From the NCBI GenBank assembly GCA_028554795.2, contig CM068826.1, positions 101,868,346-101,932,345 on the forward strand: a DNA stretch of 64,000 nt, read 5' to 3'. Each line of letters starts with the position of its first letter. Position 1 is the stretch's first letter. Made by a program: the position numbers and the translations under genes. The notes under the pieces are model-generated. The model was not told the DNA's origin, searched no databases, and was given only the letters and a program-made list of their open reading frames with translations. Below are positions 44,557-55,366 of the stretch, in pieces. The stretch is from Sinohyriopsis cumingii (Eukaryota > Mollusca > Bivalvia > Unionida > Unionidae).

Positions 44557-45479
44557 GTATCTTTCGGTATTATTTGTAATTCTTCTTTGGTAAATCCGCG
44601 TTGAGGCGCTAGCGAATCTAGGATATAAATTGCTGGTCTTCCCGATGATCTTGTTACGGCTGATATTTTGTGAGTTGTGACGCTCCAGTTTGGATCAGTT
44701 GCTCTTTTTCTGCCTCCTTCAGCTTCGCCTTCTTTATACAAATACCTGACCGTGACGCTACCTAGTACAGGCGGAATCGTAGAATCTCGCTTTAGGGGTA
44801 TATTCGATTTTGTAATTGCAATTGCAGGTTTCATTGCTATTGTTCGAGTTGTCTCGTTATTTAGCGCGTTAATTACCTTAGGCAATCTTGATACCCAATC
44901 ATGAGATCGATTATCTTGAATAAACTCACGCGCGTATTGGTATCCGAATAATCTTTCCGCGAGTGTTTTGTTGAATCTTTCGACGATAGCTTGATTGTGA
45001 TGAACACCTACAATACCGCGACGGATTTTAACATTATTCTTTTTCATCAATGAAGTAACCGCGCCGAGAAATTCTCGACCTGGATCAACCTGGAGAAGCT
45101 TCGGCCATGTCAACGGGGATCGTGAATAAATTTCGCTAAACGCCTTAGCAATTTCTGCTGCTGTTTTATTCGATAACGGTTCTGCTTCCTTGTATCTGCT
45201 AGCGATATCAACAACCGTCAACACGTACTTGTATGTGACTCCGTCGACGGTATCGTAAGGAAGAAACATTAAATCAGCCTGATGAACTTCATTAGGGACG
45301 CTGACAGAGAAACTCGCGTACGGTATTTTTTTAGGCGGAGGAAGATATATTTGCCAGACTGCCTGTTTCGATAACCACGATTCAGCGGTGGATTGTTTTA
45401 CTTTAGCGGCTTTGGCAAGTTTGGCAATTGCTGATTTTCCTCGCCAAAATCCTCGCGGAGAATAATATATCTGCTCCAT
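44529..45479 (-). CDS. DDE integrase, retroviral/Polinton type (316 aa)
   Basis: An rve-fold core with Asp69 (HQADLMF), Asp132 (LLQVDPGREF) and Glu167 (HHNQAIVERFNK). Spacing of 34 residues between the second Asp and the Glu is close to the retroviral D,D-35-E pattern. WPKLLQVDPG and NQAIVERFNKTL are typical of Polinton and Ty3-like integrases. The N-terminus is a short helix-turn-helix-like part (IAKLAKAAKVKQSTAESWL) and has no HHCC zinc finger. The C-terminal region (220-316) is beta-rich and basic, suited to target-DNA binding. It would insert element DNA by its AGCAGC termini; the 7-bp flanking duplication fits staggered cuts. All catalytic residues are intact. Confidence 0.95.
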   Translation of the reverse strand: MEQIYYSPRGFWRGKSAIAKLAKAAKVKQSTAESWLSKQAVWQIYLPPPKKIPYASFSVSVPNEVHQADLMFLPYDTVDGVTYKYVLTVVDIASRYKEAEPLSNKTAAEIAKAFSEIYSRSPLTWPKLLQVDPGREFLGAVTSLMKKNNVKIRRGIVGVHHNQAIVERFNKTLAERLFGYQYAREFIQDNRSHDWVSRLPKVINALNNETTRTIAMKPAIAITKSNIPLKRDSTIPPVLGSVTVRYLYKEGEAEGGRKRATDPNWSVTTHKISAVTRSSGRPAIYILDSLAPQRGFTKEELQIIPKDTQLPPASLM

Positions 45480-45481
45480 TA

Positions 45482-45988
45482 TTATTTACCAGCACCGAAT
45501 ACTAATTTACCTTTCATTGCGCCTTTTATCAACCAAGTTGCCAATTTCTCTCTGATATTTTTATTAGGAATCGCATCTATTGCGTGAATTAGCCTGATAT
45601 CAGCGAGATGTCGTTGTTGTAAATCCCCACTACGATACGCAAGATCGTGATAGTAGCACGCGTTATCGATGGCGTTTACTGGATCTTCACCTTGCTTTGG
45701 TTGGTTATTATCGTCGAGTCTTATATCGAGTCTTGTTCCGGGTCCACAGTAATTGTATCCTGGCAGATGCTTTTCTCCGGGATATTTTGCCCAGGGAGTT
45801 CCGGGTAGATTTGACAAGGAGGCTGCGATATCTCCTCCGGTTCTACTTTTTTTTTTTACAAATCTAAACTTGCGTGTCTTGCAAACTTCGCATTCTCCTG
45901 CGATTGCATTTCTGTTGTTGCGTGTGACGATTTCGATTGGATTTAACGTAGCTGTGTGAGTGCGACACTTAACACAATATAGATCCAT
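45482..45988 (-). CDS. Zinc-ribbon plus phospholipase A2-like virion protein (168 aa)
   Basis: Start chosen at MDLYCVKC, 13 bp from the divergent ATPase ATG; the frame continues upstream to 46159 but only inside the ATPase gene. Residues 5-45 form a Cys4 ribbon (C5, C8, C33, C36) like small DUF5679-type proteins. Residues about 60-135 look like the phospholipase A2 of parvovirus VP1: Ca-binding loop YNYCGPGT (C81), then ACYYHDLAY with catalytic His114-Asp115, and a later Asp in RHLADIRL. Parvoviruses use this enzyme to leave endosomes; adintovirus-like elements carry similar domains. The C-terminal helix is basic and hydrophobic. It likely travels in the virion; enzymatic activity is inferred. 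Confidence 0.9.
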   Translation of the reverse strand: MDLYCVKCRTHTATLNPIEIVTRNNRNAIAGECEVCKTRKFRFVKKKSRTGGDIAASLSNLPGTPWAKYPGEKHLPGYNYCGPGTRLDIRLDDNNQPKQGEDPVNAIDNACYYHDLAYRSGDLQQRHLADIRLIHAIDAIPNKNIREKLATWLIKGAMKGKLVFGAGK

Positions 45989-46001
45989 ATATTTTAGTAA
46001 C

Positions 46002-46652
46002 ATGAATGTAATTGATTTTTCCGCCACGAAGCGACGCGAGCAAATAAAACATAATGCGGTGTTACCAAATTCGATAAGAATGATAATCATTGGCCCGTCT
46101 GGTTCTGGAAAGACGCAGTTGTTGTTAAATTTGATTATGCGATGGCTGAAATGGGACAAATTGTATTTGGTTGCGCCATCCGTTGATGATCAGCGTTGTT
46201 ATCAAGTATTAAAGGAATTTAGCGACAATACCGACGAAGGCACGATAGAATTTATCACAGACATCAATGAAGCTCCATCAGTGGAAAATTTAGATGGCGA
46301 TGTTAATAATCTTGTCGTATTCGATGATGTCATGCTGGATAGGCAGACCAACCCGGCTAGGATATTTTCGCGTGGCAGACACAAGAACACCGATGTGATT
46401 TACGTGACACAGCGATATACGCAAATTCCAAAGGTAATTAGGGACAATTGCAATATCTTATCGGTATTCAATGGCGTCGATACTCACACGTTGAGAAATA
46501 TTCACCAAACATGGTGTAACGGCGATATGGACATAAACAAATTCAAAAATTTCTTCAGCCGCGCCCAGGCAACACCGCATGGTTTTATCACGATTAATCT
46601 TCATGATCCGCGTAGTAGATATCGAATCGGTCTCGATCAAATTTATTCATAA
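46002..46652 (+). CDS. A32/FtsK-type genome-packaging ATPase (216 aa)
   Basis: Start chosen at MNVIDFSATKRRE, because the longer frame from 45960 overlaps the divergent zinc-ribbon gene. The Walker A motif IIIGPSGSGKTQ is at about residues 28-39 and the Walker B NNLVVFDDVM at about 100-109; a sensor-like 'VIYVTQRYTQIPKVIRDN' follows. These are features of the short packaging ATPases of Polintons, virophages and nucleocytoplasmic large DNA viruses (A32 group). It pumps DNA into the procapsid. It is the last gene before the right terminal repeat, ending 3 nt from it. Confidence 0.95.
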   Translation: MNVIDFSATKRREQIKHNAVLPNSIRMIIIGPSGSGKTQLLLNLIMRWLKWDKLYLVAPSVDDQRCYQVLKEFSDNTDEGTIEFITDINEAPSVENLDGDVNNLVVFDDVMLDRQTNPARIFSRGRHKNTDVIYVTQRYTQIPKVIRDNCNILSVFNGVDTHTLRNIHQTWCNGDMDINKFKNFFSRAQATPHGFITINLHDPRSRYRIGLDQIYS

Positions 46653-46655
46653 AAT

Positions 46656-46905
46656 TGCAGCCCAATCTTTGCAAACATCACCGACACCAGAATAAATTTC
46701 CCACCCCCCCACCCCGAAAAGTTGTGTTTTTTCCTTGTCCAGAATGATATATTTTGCACACAAAAATTGCACTCGGGGTCGAATTTACGCAAATTGTTTT
46801 TCGTGGGAAGGTTTATTTTTGAAATCTGAGGCTTCTACGGGAAATGTTCTCGTAGGAGGCTTTATTTTGCTGGAACAGTCTGGTCTGTAGAACTTCCCTG
46901 CTGCT
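46656..46905 (-). repeat. Right terminal inverted repeat of element 1
   Basis: About 250 bp, reverse complement of 32090-32344. It ends TCCCTGCTGCT. The only difference I see is in the C/G-rich tract (one C7 run here against T-separated G5 blocks on the left). Confidence 0.95.
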
Positions 46906-46912
46906 TTCCAAC
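46906..46912. repeat. Right 7-bp target duplication of element 1
   Basis: TTCCAAC, identical to 32083-32089. The rebuilt empty site has a GACTAT...ATAGTC inverted repeat around it. Confidence 0.85.
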
Positions 46913-48568
46913 TATAGTCATTTAACGCCTTTACTCCTTTCGGAATTACTTATGCTTACAAATATTAGGATCGACCTCGTCAACCTTCAAACAATGATGT
47001 CAGCCAACCCTGTCGACATAATCAGAGGGTGAAATTAGGAACTCAGTTAACTTGCTGTGATTAAACCAGTTCATAGTCACGTGATCAAAGGCAGTATTAC
47101 CATAAATATACTACACAGTGTGAGAAAATATTGGAAAACAAATTATATTTTTCACTATTAATTTTGCGTACGCTGGAGAATTCAGCGAGTGACAGGAGGG
47201 ATGCGATACACTTCTAAACTCGGTATAAAAACCCTTTCGTGCGGCAGGTCGCATATGTGTACTGGGCTACTTTAATTTCTAGAAGCTCTGCGGCACTAAC
47301 CATTTATTTAAGCGAGGTATGGTTGACTGTAACTTCCTACGTTTTCTGTAAAACGACTTTGACCCAAAGTTTATTTTCGGACCCAATAACGTTACTTTAC
47401 CAGTACATCACAGATGTATTAGATTCTGGCGTGGTCCATTCTGACCCTTACAGTACATCCTCCTTTTTTGTATTTTATGATCAAGTGAAATTGTTTTATT
47501 TCTCTTAATTTTCCAAATCTCCTGGCGTTAGATCTACGCAGAGTAGCAAAACAACACAAAAATATTACCCCCAATATAGTCTGTATGAGCCTTCTATTCA
47601 AATTAAAGACTTGTGGGGGAAATGCAAATAAACAAGCTTTGGTTTTAATATGTTAGGCTTAAAATTCCTCGTTTCCTGGCTGTCCGAGCATATGGTTTTA
47701 CCACGAAGATTGAAGTAAGTACTATTGATGAAGGTATTCGTCATTGTATGCATCATAATTGTATACACAGAAATCTTCTATACACAACGTAAAAATAACT
47801 CTTCAAGAAATAATTATTTTTTTGCTCACTACTAATTGTTGTAGAGCGCGGGTCTGTGAAGCAGACGACATAAGGGTAAGTACTGTAAGTATAAATTTCC
47901 TCCATTTTACAGGGGGAAAAAATGCACGTGATTCAGGAGGATGGGGTTTGGGTAAAATTATTAAAATTTTGTCCAATTCAGGCCCAACATACGCGCCGCA
48001 TCATGGATCCGAATTTGGATTTCTCCTACATGGCGTTACTACCGTTTCAGTTATTTTTCTTTTTATTCTGTTGTTATTTTGTTTGATTTTTTTCTGACTG
48101 CGTTTTAGAAAAAATGAGAGAAAATCCCAATAAAACTTTCTGGAAAATATATAAAGATAATCAAACCGTTTGAACGTTGGTAACCAAACACTACTTGTGC
48201 CCTCATTTGGTTTTCTACTTTTTTGTTTATGTCTTTTCAAATTGGGGTGGGGCTATTGTACCCTATACATGTACCTAGAAAACAGATAGTTAATAATAAC
48301 AAAATATTCTCCAATTCTAAAAGAAGAGACCCTTGAGGTCTTGAAGAACATCATAAGGGTTTATTAACAAAATGTGTTATTGTACCCTATATTGTTTTAC
48401 CCTTACATATCATGCCCAATCATCAGACAAGTCCCTGTCACGAGGTAAACACTGACCACCCCCGTAGTTCTTTAGCATTTCCACTAAATGAACTCGAACA
48501 CTGCAAACGACACGGCAAAATAATTTTTGATATAGTTTTTCAAACCGTTTGTCTTTAATTGGGTGTGC

Positions 48569-48595
48569 GAGAGAGAGAGAGAGAGAGAGAGAGAG
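48569..48595. repeat. (GA)n microsatellite
   Basis: A pure GA run of about 27 bp. Confidence 0.9.
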
Positions 48596-48910
48596 TAAAT
48601 GTAATCACGAAATCGACAAGAATTCAGCATGGTAACGTACTATTTTAACAATGGACACACTTGATGATAATAATTAATAATTAGAATTACTTGTTTTCCA
48701 TAAACCTCAAGATAATGCGAAAACATAAATACGCGCCATTTATACGTTTAATGATGTCTCATTCGAGTTTTGTCAACTTTACTAGTTGAGAAACACCTAT
48801 TTTTATACCATGCCAGGTCACTAATAGATACATTTCACATGAACAGATGTTTCTACTGCTAGTAAAAAATTGTTCTAAGTGATGCATCCATCTTACAACT
48901 ACCCCCAACC

Positions 48911-48915
<5 letters not shown>

Positions 48916-48978
<63 letters not shown>

Positions 48979-48984
48979 CACACA
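48916..48984. repeat. (CT)n(CA)n microsatellite
   Basis: About 33 bp of CT followed by about 37 bp of CA with one CG interruption. ORFs crossing it on both strands are artefacts of simple sequence. Confidence 0.95.
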
Positions 48985-49504
48985 TTTTGATAATAGGAGG
49001 TGTTATAATGAAAATCTTTCGAAGCTATTGTTCCATGTCCATGTGTGCGACTTGTAAGATATGTATATTTGAAAAGAAATACAAGTATTGAATAACGTAT
49101 AATCATGTGCAACATCAAATGTGTAAGCAATGACAATTTCCATTAGATGACAGTAATTAAATGAAGTTATTAATATCGCTAAATAATTTACCCATCTACG
49201 CTTGAATTACAAAACAACCCGAGGCATGAAGTAATAATACTATTGATATCCATTTGTGAAGAAATAACCATCGTAATCTAGGACATGAATAACACCAACG
49301 TAAGAGACAAAATAATCTAAAATGTGTTCATTTGAGTTTTTAACGTAATGCCTACAAAAAAAATACAAGAAAACCTGCAATGACTCGCCATTGCAAATCC
49401 TCAGCCTTTATTACTGCCTATTTTTTACCCTCCTCCCCGACCGCAACGCCGCACTCACACCCATGCCCAGAGAAGCGACCCAAAAGTCGTAATGCAAGTA
49501 TGTC

Positions 49505-49621
<117 letters not shown>

Positions 49622-51234
49622 GTTTTAAACAAAATTAGAATGGCATTGTAATGTACAGATTTATCCATTTGTCCTTTGACCCTCACCGCAGGGACAAACC
49701 TAAAGCTCGACCAGGTCTCACCATGGAAAATCCTGAAGCTTTTTATTTCATCTTTGACGCCACACACCACAGACCACGCTTTGTGTCAGGAGCGTTACCC
49801 AGACGTCGTAAGGCCAAACAAATCAAATATAGTACATGGACTCCTCCTAGAAATGCATATTAAAAGTTCTGCTATATTTTTCAAAATGTCACTGTAATGC
49901 AATTTTGTATCAATACCTTTGATCCCAGGTAACAAATCCAAAATGTATTTCCCTCTCGCAGATGGTCACCATATGGGCAACCTATGCATAGTCTGCTGAA
50001 TATCCATCTAAAGGAGTGGGACTAACAGCGGGTACATACTCATGGATAGACTGACTGATGGTATTACAATTTTACCCAACGCTTTAAAATAAAATGCGTA
50101 GGGATCAAGAATACAGCGTGTTTTGCAGAACAACCAATCTCACTTTTTAACAGTGATGCAAGTAACACACGCATTCTATACCAAGCCGATACCTCAGCGC
50201 TATCAGCAACATCTAAATAAATGTACCCTTGCCTTGTGATCTAGTAGCACAGGTGGGTAAATACAATGTAAATTACTCGTGAGACAATGTAAATGTGCAG
50301 TTAGATATAATTTCAAATCTTAAGAACTTTGTCTCGCCTTTTCTGTAACCACCAAAAGCAACAACCACAACAGCACATTGCATTATTACTTTCACTTTTT
50401 GACAATTTTACTCTTTTTTTTACTTGATAATATTTGAGCAAGTTTTCTGTATTAGGACAGAAACTAAAAATGAACAAAATTAAAAACCGTTATGGCATTT
50501 AAGATATTTTGTAGAAGAATACCTGAATTCAGACAGAAGAAAACGGAAAACTATATTCTATATTGTATTTCATTATATATATAAGAATAAATAAGAATGT
50601 AAAACCAAGAAAAAAAAATACCAATCTGTCGGAGAGAGCCAAGATCTATCTGGAGGAAAACGAATATTTGCTAATTAGTGCTACAGCCGTGGATCTCTCG
50701 TACAAATACAATTTATGATTTTGCTGCATATAGACAGTGCCCGAGTTTCAACTGTCCCTTCCTTCAAAAGAATAAACAATGGACCCTCGAAAGACCTATA
50801 CGCCTTTAATTAATGACACAATTTAAATAAATATGATTTATTTTTCCATTTCTTAAAATAATAATTTTTTTTTTTTAAAAAGAGACAGATTTTCATACTC
50901 TGAGTACTTTAATACTTCCTGAATTTTTCCGTCCCATGCAGGTGCCTTGTCTGCCTAATGGGAAATACGCCATTAACAACGGTGTTCCAACTATATTAAG
51001 CTGACACTCGTGGTAATATATAGGCATCCGTCAACGCAGATGTTTGCAGGATACGACTTGTGGAGTGTGTGTGTGTGTGTGATTTACATTTTTAACGTAG
51101 CTTCAACAATTTTAGTAAGTGTGTATTCTAGTTGTAGAAAGAGGAGAACGACTAATGTAGTGTACTGTCATGCCAACAGGAAGCGCACAACTTGAGTACA
51201 TTAATAATTCCCTCTTTCATCTAATTCTCAATGT

Positions 51235-51690
51235 ACAGTTCGTTATACTGATAAATCGTTATATTGTATATGCTGCCAGACAACCGATGTACACAAGTGG
51301 AAAGTGTGCAGACAACTGATTTGATATTTATGACTGAAGTGCGATGAGTTCCGGGAGTGAATTCGTCTTGACAGATCGTTATATTTTTCATGACGTCAGA
51401 CAACCAATATACGCAAAACATTCACGAAACTGATTTGATTTATGACTTTCTAATGCAGAGGGTTCCGGAAGTGACTTCGTCTTGATAGGTCGATATATTT
51501 GTCATAACATCAGTCAACCAATGTATCAATACAAACCATTCAGACTTATTTTAAAATTAAACCAAACAAGCCTACAAAATTATAATATGTTTGCAGCTAA
51601 CTTGTTTGACATGCATGACTGTTTAGCGCAGTTAATTCTAGTAACTCCAAGTGAGTACTGGTAGTGACTAGTGAGTTTGTCTTGAATTAA
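51235..51690. repeat. Degenerate tandem repeat of about 125 bp
   Basis: Three to four diverged units sharing the order: CGTTATATTTTTCATGACGT-like, CAGACAACCAATATACGCAA-like, ACTGATTTGATTTATGACT, then GTTCCGGAAGTGACTTCGTC and TTGA. Copies differ at many positions and the last one is the most decayed. Confidence 0.65.
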
Positions 51691-52084
51691 TGAATAAAAC
51701 AGGTAATTTTTTTCTTTCTTTTTATGTCATGTTAGATGTAATTAAATGTTTAGTTACCGGGTCTAAAATGAAAATCCCAATGTACGCAGGATATTGAGCA
51801 AGTTTTGAATATTAATGCGTGGTATAACTAAGTTCTTTATTAGTGACGTTACTGCACCCACTTTGACGCAATACCCATGCATCTCTACGCATTTTCTCGG
51901 CTTATTTGTTCAGACAGTTACATGAGGTTTTATAGTCACTTGGGGAAGTCGTTCATTAAGTAGAAAACTGCCCTTCGAACGTCATGGCGGCCTTCAAATC
52001 GTCTGGTCCTCTGCGAGTCTTTGATATTGGGATTCGGACAAAAATCACTCGGAGCTGAATCATGCTGTATGGATGATGTGGTGA

Positions 52085-52330
52085 AGCAGCAGAGAGGGTG
52101 AACAGACCAATTTTGGAAGCGTCCAAAAACCAAAATAAGCCTTCCTATGAACGATCGAAAAATAAAAAAGCGTCGACAGATTTAAAAAAAAGCATTGACG
52201 TTACTGAGAAAATCTCTCCGGGGTTTGTCTAATTAATATTACTTCATTGTCGTTGGTGATTTTTTCTAGCTTATTATGCACGCGTTTTACACAATTACGT
52301 CTTCGCCGAGGTCCCACCCTCTCTGCTGCT
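52085..52330. repeat. Left end of element 2 with 16-bp inverted repeat
   Basis: AGCAGCAGAGAGGGTG at 52085-52100 is repeated as a perfect inverted copy at 52315-52330 (CACCCTCTCTGCTGCT), 214 bp apart. The first copy is the element terminus. The second lies 30 bp before the first gene. The sequence between is AT-rich with GTCTAATTAATATT and no gene. It could be a terminal fold-back or a scar of recombination between termini. Confidence 0.7.
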
Positions 52331-52360
52331 ATAATTAAATCATTATGTTATATTAAAATA

Positions 52361-53507
52361 ATGGTACATCCGGAATCTCATACTGCAAGGATAGCTCGAG
52401 AACGATTAGAAGCAATCAAAACATTTCTTCCTGTCAGAGACTCATTTAGAGAAAACTTACCAGCGCAGCAACAATCACAAGTTGAGTATGAAGAAGACAC
52501 TAAAAAATTGTTTAAACCCGTCACTGCAGCTACTAAGAAAGATGCAGAGGTTGTTGAAAAAACTATATGGGCAGATATTGAGGATGATGAGAAGAGAAAA
52601 AAGGGTAATTTTCCAGTATTAGAACAAACTGCAGCTCAGACTGAAAAAATAGCAAGAAGAACCAAACAAACAAAAAAGATTTTACGAGATCTTCCAACTA
52701 ATATAGCTGCAGCTCAACCTCCACCCGTTGGTGAAGAAATACTTGAAGATATTGGAAAACTTCGTACTGAAGTCACCGACGTGAGAAAAGAACATACACC
52801 TGAACCCGAATCAGTAGAAGAAAACTTAGAATTGATTGCAAAATTTAGGAAAGGGTTTGTCGAAGATATTAAAAATACTAAAAGAGAAAATTTACCCGAA
52901 ATAATATTATTTGGTATATTTAATAAATCTAATATTTTAAAAACCCGTCATGAAAAAGTAAATAATGATAATCTTATTAAATGGATATATCGCGTATATA
53001 GAAACAAAAAAACAAGCTAGAGGTCCAGAATACAAAAATCTTGATAAAGAAGTAAAAAGACTTTACAGAGAGAAAATAAAACAACAAGAACAAGAACAAC
53101 TCTCCCAGCAAGAACCCTCATATCAACTTCCTCCACCTTTACAACGTAAAAAAATTCCTGCGCCGGTAATTACATTTACACCGGAAGATTCACCACGTGG
53201 ATTTCGAAGTGATTCACCTGACACATACCCGGTCACCACTGAATCATTTTATCCGGTAATGCAACCACTAGTATTTAAAACACCTCAAGATGAACATAAA
53301 AAAGGTTCTGGTTTATGTCCTAATAATATCCTCAATGATGTGTCACGGTTAGAAGTTCTCATAGGGGGAAAACGTGCCGGAAATAACTCACCAGAAATAA
53401 CCGATGAAGCAGCTGATATTTGTCGGCAATTATTTCAAGGTGGTATCATGGATATCAGTGTTTACCGAGAACTTATCGATGAACTTGTTGATGATTACAG
53501 TGACTAG
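52361..53507 (+). pseudogene. Broken copy of the K/Q/P-rich first virion gene
   Basis: The start MVHPESHTARIARERLEAIK matches the element 1 gene. The frame runs to 53020; the downstream half continues in a different frame (open to 53507) with the charged QQEQEQ stretch, the Pro-rich part and the conserved end DVSRLEVLIGGKRAGNNS. A single frameshift near 52970-53020, close to an A-rich tract, explains the break. Compared with 577 aa in element 1, the gene is shorter (about 380 codons in all). The C-terminal module is the best conserved piece, implying it was functional until recently. Confidence 0.8.
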
Positions 53508-53535
53508 TTTTTAGATAAATGGTAAATAAAATAAG

Positions 53536-53994
53536 ATGATCATACATAATAATCATCGTAAATCCGTACAGGTCAGAGCGGTAAACTCACGATTACCAAT
53601 CTATAGAGCAATTTACGGAGATGGACTTGGTGATGTTATTCAGGGATTATTTACAAGGTTAGCCCCAAAAGCAGCGCCTATTGCAAAACAATTATCAATG
53701 AAAGCTATTGATATTGTTCGTGAAAAAGCTCCTGGTGCAATTATCAATGTTGCTGGTAAAGCGTTCTCGGCGATCAAAGATAGACTAGCACGATTAATAA
53801 GACGAAAACAACAACCAGTAAAATTATCAAGTACTGAAATTATGCCCGCAGATGTCAGCAAAATAATAAATCAAGCTGCAAATCAAAAACTGGCAGCGTC
53901 AGCAGATCGGGGACTCGGTGAATCGGGAAATAATATTTCAAGTTTGATATCAGGAAGTGGAACTTCCCGAAGTGGAATTTCCCGAACGCGGTAA
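53536..53994 (+). CDS. Protein VI-like virion protein of element 2 (152 aa)
   Basis: An open homologue of 34144-34590: basic N-terminus, RAVNSRLPIYRAIYGDGLGD, amphipathic helices, a KQQPVKLSS segment and a C-terminal SGSG. Adenain-type sites IYGD|G (residues 26-30, same numbering as element 1) and ISGS|G near the end are kept. The peptide after the last site is longer (TSRSGISRTR) through a small GTSRSG/GISRTR duplication. It is intact although genes on both sides are broken. Confidence 0.8.
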   Translation: MIIHNNHRKSVQVRAVNSRLPIYRAIYGDGLGDVIQGLFTRLAPKAAPIAKQLSMKAIDIVREKAPGAIINVAGKAFSAIKDRLARLIRRKQQPVKLSSTEIMPADVSKIINQAANQKLAASADRGLGESGNNISSLISGSGTSRSGISRTR

Positions 53995-54026
53995 TCTACG
54001 TGTTAGACGGAAATAATTATAATAAA

Positions 54027-55331
54027 ATGTTCAAGCGCGTATCCGACGAAGCATATGATATGGAAGCACCTGTCCTTAAATATGAATCGGTACGTGATTA
54101 TCAGTTTTATTCTTATGACGCACGAACACCAGATCAACGTGGAGGAAGAATTGAACTACAAGTTCATGACACAAGTAAATACTTTTTACCCGCTGAGGCT
54201 TTTATTGAGGTAGAAGGTACAATTGTAAAAACGGATAATACTAATTACGCAAATGAAGTAAAAATTTGGTTTTGTCAACAACGGGATCATGGCATTATTT
54301 GATAGCGCCACATATATGATTGATGGAAAAAATATTGAATCAGTTCAAAAAGATGTCGACGTTGCTAAAACAATAATTGGTCTAGCAAGATACTCTGATG
54401 ATTATATAAGATCAGCAGGTCCCACAATGATGTTTGTAAAAGATAATTCTAATCACCCTGAAAGCGATCCATATAATATAAGACGACCAAGAAATTTTGC
54501 CAATAACGCTGATGCTGATGTGTGGCCGGTGGTTCATGGCTCTAATGAAAATTTTAACCTGGGATTTGCAGCACGTAGAAATATGTTGCCAGGTGCCAAT
54601 ATAAGTTTTTCATGTATAATTCCACTATCGCATATTGATGATAACGATGCTCTGTGGATACCTGCTGGTGATGCTGGTAGAGTAGTATTATCGAAACTAT
54701 CGTTGTGGATGCCGGTAATGACTCCAACGATCGCAGAAGAACAAAAGTTGATTTCTTTCATGGACACAGGTGGTAAATCCTTGTTGTCATGGTTAACAAC
54801 AAGCACAGATAGTATGCAAACTGACGTTAACGGTCAGTTTACATGGCATATAGCATCACAAAAAGGTGTTTCTGCACCACGGCATGTTTTTATTGCGTTT
54901 CAGCGCCATGATTGATTAGGCTCACAAGTTCACTCTCATATGATATTTGACCAACTAGGTATCACAGATATTTCTTTACGGATAAACGGAGAACAAGAAC
55001 CAACAGAGAATATACAACTAAATTATGAACAAAATCATATAGGACGTGTATATCATCGATTGATGTTATTCATGGAACGTGATCAAAATGTTGATACTGG
55101 GTTGCAAATATCACAGCATGATTTCAGAACTTTGTATCCGATTTATTATTTTTCACTGGAGCATCTTGATCTATCAAAACAATCTGTCGTTGATATACAT
55201 CTTAAAGCAATGTTAAATACAGGTGGTGCTGATTACAGAGCAATCGCGGTTATACTCAGTGATAAAGCAATACTACTTGAAGGTGGTAGTGTCGAATGAG
55301 AGTCGTTGATGCACCAGTGGAAAATCTTTAA
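54027..55331 (+). pseudogene. Broken major capsid protein gene of element 2
   Basis: The start MFKRVSDEAYDMEAPV aligns with element 1. There is a frameshift near 54290-54302, a stop at about 54913-54915 after the FQRHD region, and another break near 55290, after which VVDAPVENL ends at 55331. Conserved pieces are plain (YFLPAEAFIEV, DSATYMIDGK, LSKLSLWMPV, IYYFSLEHLDL). Besides these breaks, the block matching GFCRHF...ITFVR of element 1 is missing after IIPLSHI, an in-frame deletion of about 25 residues. The gene cannot make a full capsid protein as read. Confidence 0.85.
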
Positions 55332-55366
55332 TCATTATTTGGAGCGTGGCAAGTATTTATCATAAA

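Larger units (their letters stand above)
32090..46905. mobile_element. Element 1: complete Maverick/Polinton-like virus element
   Basis: A 14,816-bp unit bounded by inverted repeats of about 250 bp starting AGCAGCAGGGAAGTTC and flanked by TTCCAAC. It encodes 15 compact genes. Hallmark genes are a DDE integrase, a polymerase-helicase, an A32-like packaging ATPase, an adenain-like protease, a capsid protein and a penton-like protein. All frames are open and the repeats are identical except in a G-rich tract, so insertion was probably recent. The polymerase gene is unlike the usual protein-primed PolB of Polintons, so this is a divergent branch. Whether it forms virions is not shown by sequence. 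Confidence 0.95.

Noticed and set aside
45960..46001. Longer ATPase start at 45960
   Set aside because: It would overlap the divergent zinc-ribbon gene; the ATG at 46002 gives the normal N-terminus for short A32-like ATPases.
45989..46159. Upstream extension of the zinc-ribbon/PLA2 frame to 46159
   Set aside because: It lies wholly inside the divergent ATPase gene, and MDLYCVKC is a typical family start.
52247..52360. Start of the first element 2 gene at 52247
   Set aside because: These residues have no match in element 1 and lie in the terminal inverted-repeat region; MVHPESHTAR at 52361 aligns with the element 1 start.
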